Of a DNA stretch of 7,047 nucleotides, positions 4,033 to 7,047 are shown in pieces. The position numbers were made by a program, and so were the translations under genes. A model generated the notes under the pieces. That model worked only from the letters and a program-made list of their open reading frames with translations. It was not told where the DNA came from and did not search any database. The DNA comes from Peptococcaceae bacterium (GTDB taxonomy: Bacteria > Bacillota > Peptococcia > DRI-13 > UBA5745), in contig JAISDM010000120.1 of the NCBI GenBank assembly GCA_031264885.1, positions 1-7,047 on the forward strand. The letters are read 5' to 3'. Numbering within the stretch: the stretch's first letter is position 1; each line of letters opens with the position of its first letter.

Positions 4033-6189
4033 CTATTTCCTTCCAAAAATTTGAAGCAGACGCGCGTAGGGCAGCTCATACAAAATCGGGCGGCCGTGCG
4101 GACAGATCAGCGGAAACCGGGTCAAGCGCAGCTGATCAATCAGCGACTGCATTTCCTGAAGGCTCAGCGTCCAATGCGCCTTGACCGCCTTCTTGCAGGA
4201 CATGCTGATCAGCAAATCCCTTTTGGCGTCCACTGGCTTCTGATTCGTGGTTCCAGCCTCCAATTCCTCCATGAAATCCCTGAAAAAAACCTCCGGATCC
4301 TTATCCAATCCGCTGGGCGCCGACCGGATCAAATAATGCCTGGCGCCAAAAGGCTCGATGATGACGCCGAAATCCTCCAGCAAGGGCAGCTGCTTCAGCA
4401 GAAGCTCCTCCTCCATAACGGTCAGCTCCAGAGAAACAGGCGTCAACAGCATTTGAGCCTCCAGCGCGCCCTGCTCATGCTTCCGCTCAAACTGCTCATA
4501 TAAAATCCGCTCGTGGACCACATGCTGATCCAGGATATAGAGACCGGCCTCCCCCTCCGCCAGAATAAACATATTCCGCAGTTGACCGATGGCCTTCAGC
4601 GGCGGCAGGACGCGCGTCTCCGGAACAGTCGCCGGGCCGCCGGAATCCGCCGTCCAACCCTCCGAAGGCGCCCACCAGGCCGGATTCGCCGGCCCGGCGG
4701 ACGGCCCGCCTGGCGCGGAACCCGTCAACCCGGCAGGCAGCCCGGTCGGCTCCCCTGGCGCGCAACCCTTGTCGGGGGGGCCGTCCCCGGCCGCCCGGGA
4801 CCGCAGCGCCTCCCCTGATGCGGACCCCGCCGACCCGTCGGACGGCTCCCCTGACGCAGAACCCGTCAACCAGGCAGGCAGCCCGCTCGGCTCCCCTGAC
4901 GCAGAACCCATGTAGGGGCGGCCGTCCCCGGCCGCCCGTGACCGCGGCGCCTCCCCCGAGGCGGCCCCCGCCGGCCCGGCGGGTGACTCCCCTGAAGCGG
5001 AACCCGTCAACCAGGCAGGCAGCCCGCCCGAGGCGGACCCCGCCGGCCCGGCGGACAACCCGCCGTCCGGCGAATCCGGCCGCCCGGCCTCATACGCCGC
5101 GTCCCCCGGTTCCGTCTGGTAAAAATCCCGCCAGCCGTCCTGTACCTTCGGGTCAAAAGAGAAAGCGCGGGAATACGGAGGAGACTGATACTGGGGAGTC
5201 CGCGACTGCTTGGAGAACGCGTCCTTGATCATGGTACTCAGAGCGCCGGAGAGAGCCGTGTCTCTCAGCCTCACTTCCAGCTTGCCCGGATGCACATTCA
5301 CATCCACCCACTCCCCGGGCAAGTCCGCCCGCAGCACCGCCAGAGCGAACCGGCCCTTGGGCAGAAGCATATAACAGGCGTTTTCCACAGCCCGGGTCAG
5401 TTCCCTGGAAACGACCTTCCGCCCATTGATAAGGAAATGATAGCCCTTGCGGTTGGACCGGGCATAAGGAGGCCGGGTCACCGCCCCGTACACATGAGCC
5501 CTGGAAGCCTGTCCGTCCAAATAAACCAGCGCGTGGCGGCCGTCCGGGCCGTAGAACAGCTCCACCAATTCCTCCAAATGCCCGACGCCCGTGGTATCTA
5601 AGATGAGTTTGCCCTGATTCTCGAATTTAAAAGCAATCTCCGGAAAACCGATGGCAAACTGAATCACCAAATCGTGGATGAGCCCGCTCTCATAGCCGGG
5701 GGTTTTCAGGAATTTTAACCGGGCCGGGGTGTTAAAGAACAGCTCCTCCACAGTGACGACCGTGCCCGGAGGCGCCCCCGCCGGAGCGACCGACGGCGGA
5801 CTGTCCCCCGATATCCGCAGCTGAGTTCCCTGGTTTTGACTGTGCTCCCGGGTCAATATTTCAGTTTTGGAAACAGAAGCGATGCTGGGCAGCGCCTCCC
5901 CCCGGAAACCCAACGTGGTCAACTGATCCAGATCCTCGATTTGCCGCAGCTTGCTGGTGGCGTGCCTCTGGATGGACAGCGCCGCTTCCTCGGGAGACAT
6001 GCCGCTGCCGTCGTCCGTAACCCGGATCTGCTTTAAGCCCCCGTCGCGCACCTCGACCCGAACGGTTCCCGCCCCGGCGTCCAGGGCGTTCTCGATGAGC
6101 TCCTTAACGACGGATACCGGTCTTTCGATGACCTCGCCCGCGGCGATCTGATTGACAGTGAAGGTATCCAACTGACGAATCCGGCTCAT
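4033..6189 (-). CDS. mutL: DNA mismatch repair protein MutL with a repeat-expanded linker
   Basis: MutL couples mismatch recognition by MutS to strand removal. This 718-residue copy has an N-terminal GHL ATPase with KELIENALDAG (E30, N34), TDDGSGM (58-64), TTLGFRGEAL (91-100) and NTPARLKFL (153-161). The C-terminal nicking domain has DQHVVHERILYE (554-565), matching the endonuclease motif DQHA(X)2E(X)4E except Ala to Val, plus SCKKAVK (664-670) and CPHGRP (696-701). QMLLTP (579-584) fits the beta-clamp binding motif QX2(L/I)XP. It is therefore the endonuclease type used by species without MutH. The linker (about 332-525) is about 190 residues long, with tandem repeats at 377-505. The ATG at 6189 has AAGGGAGG 5 bp upstream; an in-frame ATG 17 codons earlier overlaps the end of the Uma2 gene and lacks support from conservation. 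Confidence 0.97.
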   Translation of the reverse strand: MSRIRQLDTFTVNQIAAGEVIERPVSVVKELIENALDAGAGTVRVEVRDGGLKQIRVTDDGSGMSPEEAALSIQRHATSKLRQIEDLDQLTTLGFRGEALPSIASVSKTEILTREHSQNQGTQLRISGDSPPSVAPAGAPPGTVVTVEELFFNTPARLKFLKTPGYESGLIHDLVIQFAIGFPEIAFKFENQGKLILDTTGVGHLEELVELFYGPDGRHALVYLDGQASRAHVYGAVTRPPYARSNRKGYHFLINGRKVVSRELTRAVENACYMLLPKGRFALAVLRADLPGEWVDVNVHPGKLEVRLRDTALSGALSTMIKDAFSKQSRTPQYQSPPYSRAFSFDPKVQDGWRDFYQTEPGDAAYEAGRPDSPDGGLSAGPAGSASGGLPAWLTGSASGESPAGPAGAASGEAPRSRAAGDGRPYMGSASGEPSGLPAWLTGSASGEPSDGSAGSASGEALRSRAAGDGPPDKGCAPGEPTGLPAGLTGSAPGGPSAGPANPAWWAPSEGWTADSGGPATVPETRVLPPLKAIGQLRNMFILAEGEAGLYILDQHVVHERILYEQFERKHEQGALEAQMLLTPVSLELTVMEEELLLKQLPLLEDFGVIIEPFGARHYLIRSAPSGLDKDPEVFFRDFMEELEAGTTNQKPVDAKRDLLISMSCKKAVKAHWTLSLQEMQSLIDQLRLTRFPLICPHGRPILYELPYARLLQIFGRK
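4771..4797. repeat. Decayed second copy of the palindromic element inside mutL
   Basis: This lies exactly 141 bp from the intact copy at 4912 and differs in its left arm (GTCGGGGGGG instead of GTAGGGGCGG), which weakens the stem. The right half CCGTCCCCGGCCGCCCG is unchanged. It encodes residues 465-473 (RAAGDGPPD). It was probably copied with the whole 141-bp unit and then drifted. Confidence 0.75.
4912..4938. repeat. Palindromic element of the intergenic GTAGGGGCGG family, inside mutL
   Basis: GTAGGGGCGGCC, the loop GTCCCC, then GGCCGCCCG: an 8-bp perfect stem (4916-4923 with 4930-4937). The ends match the intergenic copies at 277-300, 6903-6926 and 6989-7013. On the minus strand it encodes MutL residues 418-426 (RAAGDGRPY) without a stop. 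Confidence 0.85.
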
Positions 6190-6194
6190 AGCGG

Positions 6195-6202
6195 CCTCCC
6201 TT
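6195..6202 (-). promoter_or_regulatory. Strong ribosome binding site of mutL
   Basis: AAGGGAGG on the minus strand lies 5 bp before the ATG at 6189, in the 34-bp gap after the Uma2 gene. It supports that start over the earlier in-frame ATG at 6240, which would overlap the upstream gene. Confidence 0.7.
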
Positions 6203-6223
6203 GATTTTACAAATCCTGTTTCG

Positions 6224-6781
6224 TTAAAACACACTTTCAAAAACCTCGTCCACCTGTATGTCCTGTCCGGTCATATCAAACCGCAGGATATCCCCGCCGC
6301 GGTACATGTGGAACTCATATTTTCCGTTGTTCAGCCTGCCAACGATAACCTCTCTGCTGTCTATATTGATCATCCAATACTCAGACACGCCCGCTTCGGC
6401 ATATTTATTGTTCTTGATAATCGCGTCTCTGCCTATAGACGATATCGACAGTATCTCAACGATCAGACAAGGCGCGCCCACAATGGCTTTTGCCGTAAGT
6501 TTCGCGTTCGAATGATTACAATGCACGACCAAATCCGGAATAAAAAAATCCTTCTTTGCCTGATCTAACACCACATTAGGCGCGTTTATAACGACGCAAT
6601 CGCTGCCGCTCAACAGATTCCCCAGGATATTGCCCAATTTAGCGGCTACGATCTGATGCTGTATGGAAGGCGCGTCCATATAAAGCTTTTTGCCGTCAAA
6701 AACCTCCACCATCACGCCCTCACCCGTATCAAACCACTCTTCCAAGCTGATCTCTTCGCTTCCGCCGATGATACGCCCCAT
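6224..6781 (-). CDS. Uma2-family (DUF820) PD-(D/E)XK nuclease-like protein
   Basis: A 185-residue protein of the Uma2 family, predicted restriction-endonuclease-like nucleases that are abundant in cyanobacteria and scattered in Bacillota and others; their biological role is unknown. Typical blocks are visible: FIPDLVVHCN (80-89, D83), APCLIVEILSISS (103-115, E109), RDAIIKNNKYAEAGVSEYWMI (from 118), with D119, K123 and Y127, and a C-terminal region rich in strands. The putative metal-binding set D83/E109 looks intact. No signal peptide or membrane segment is seen. It is the first gene after the promoter and ends 34 bp before mutL, so it is probably cotranscribed. Its codons look more AT-rich than those of mutL or miaA, which suggests separate origin. 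The ATG follows a G-rich site (GAGGGGG) by about 7 bp. Confidence 0.88.
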   Translation of the reverse strand: MGRIIGGSEEISLEEWFDTGEGVMVEVFDGKKLYMDAPSIQHQIVAAKLGNILGNLLSGSDCVVINAPNVVLDQAKKDFFIPDLVVHCNHSNAKLTAKAIVGAPCLIVEILSISSIGRDAIIKNNKYAEAGVSEYWMINIDSREVIVGRLNNGKYEFHMYRGGDILRFDMTGQDIQVDEVFESVF

Positions 6782-6823
6782 AGCGGCACCCCCTCACATT
6801 AGCCATTGCGCCGGTCTGCCACC

Positions 6824-6853
6824 ATTGTACCCTCAAACGCCTGCCTTTTTCAA
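6824..6853 (-). promoter_or_regulatory. Sigma-A type promoter for the Uma2-mutL operon
   Basis: On the minus strand, TTGAAA (6848-6853) and TACAAT (6824-6829) are separated by 18 bp, each one base from consensus. Transcription would start near 6817, giving a leader of about 36 nt before the ATG at 6781. I saw no equally good promoter in the gaps before mutL or hfq. Confidence 0.65.
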
Positions 6854-6890
6854 GTGGCAAAACCTAATTCCCCGTCAGGCCCCGTCTGTC

Positions 6891-7028
6891 ATTCACGGCG
6901 CCGTAGGGGCGGCATCCTGCCGCCCGGAACCGTCCGAAAACGGGACGGGGCACGGCATGCCGTGCCCCCACGCATTATTCACGGGGTCGTAGGGGCGGAT
7001 GGCAATCCGCCCGTTTGTTTTCGGACGG
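6891..7028. repeat. Intergenic palindromic repeat array upstream of the operon
   Basis: Two copies of the element share a leader, ATTCACGG..(C)CGTAGGGGCGG, starting at 6891 and 6977, 86 bp apart. Their stems are GGGCGGCA/TGCCGCCC (6907-6914, 6918-6925) and GGGCGGAT/ATCCGCCC (6993-7000, 7005-7012). Between them is a perfect 22-bp palindrome with arms GGGGCACGGCA (6947-6957) and TGCCGTGCCCC (6958-6968). CCGTCCGAAAAC (6930-6941) is exactly inverted at 7017-7028, enclosing the palindrome and the second element. No gene is seen in this block. Confidence 0.8.
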
Positions 7029-7047
7029 TCTGGCCCGTCTCCGATGA

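Larger units (their letters stand above)
4720..5060 (-). repeat. 141-bp (47-residue) tandem repeat in mutL, two full units and one shortened
   Basis: The sequence ACCCGTCAACC begins at 4720, 4861 and 5002, exactly 141 bp apart. Units 4720-4860 and 4861-5001 differ at about 20 positions by eye. The third unit keeps its first 25 bp and then joins directly to the part that lies 94 bp into the other units, so it lacks 69 bp. In protein the marks are GLPAWLTG at residues 389 and 436 and GLPAGLTG at 483. Shorter GSASGE-type sub-repeats are nested within each unit. The period and the 69-bp difference are both multiples of three. Confidence 0.9.

Noticed and set aside
4720..5060. CRISPR array, because of the regularly spaced repeat.
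   Set aside because: The whole 141 bp is repeated with no unique spacers, it is coding, and no cas genes are present.
4589..5228. Open reading frames on the plus strand across the MutL linker (Pro/Arg/Thr-rich proteins).
   Set aside because: They lie opposite the repeat array; GC-rich repeats with a period divisible by three leave several frames open. They have no family features and no good ribosome site.
6930..7028. Insertion sequence with 12-bp terminal inverted repeats.
   Set aside because: Only 99 bp, without a transposase; kept as a repeat unit rather than an IS.

Overview
The window reads as a chromosomal segment of a GC-rich Bacillota (Firmicutes) species, probably a clostridial or related lineage that I cannot name. 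The reasons are a compact minus-strand run mutL - RsmJ-like methyltransferase - miaA - hfq - ynbB-type methionine gamma-lyase family gene, a MutL with the endonuclease motif typical of Gram-positive bacteria, G-rich Shine-Dalgarno sites and a sigma-A type promoter. All six genes lie on the minus strand and are tightly spaced (an ATGA start/stop overlap, and gaps of 4, 15, 34 and 62 bp), so they look like one operon read from right to left.

Layout, right to left: a repeat-rich intergenic block (6891-7028); a promoter (6824-6853); a Uma2-family PD-(D/E)XK nuclease-like gene (6224-6781) that looks more AT-rich than the rest; mutL (4033-6189); an RsmJ-like methyltransferase (3231-4028); miaA (2023-3234); hfq (1697-1960); a PLP-dependent methionine gamma-lyase / 'aluminum resistance' family gene (344-1681); a cluster of hairpin repeats (201-371); a strong, probably bidirectional terminator (122-168); and a short non-coding stretch with a polypyrimidine tract (1-121).

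The genes serve genome and RNA maintenance: mismatch repair (MutL), a putative rRNA or other nucleic-acid methylation, tRNA A37 prenylation (MiaA) and small-RNA/mRNA handling (Hfq). MutS is not in the window; the Uma2 gene occupies the place just upstream of mutL where mutS often lies in Bacillota.

The most striking signal is repeat sequence inside essential-type genes. A short palindromic element (GTAGGGGCGG - loop - CCGCCCG) sits several times between genes and also appears in frame inside the MutL linker, within a 141-bp (47-residue) tandem repeat. One repeat unit lacks exactly the 69 bp that carry the palindrome, giving an empty/occupied pair inside one gene. MiaA carries an unrelated-looking insert of about 85 residues built on a 45-bp (15-residue) repeat. 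The last codons and the stop codon of the ynbB-type gene lie in another palindrome. Both repeat periods are multiples of three, so copy-number change would keep the reading frame.
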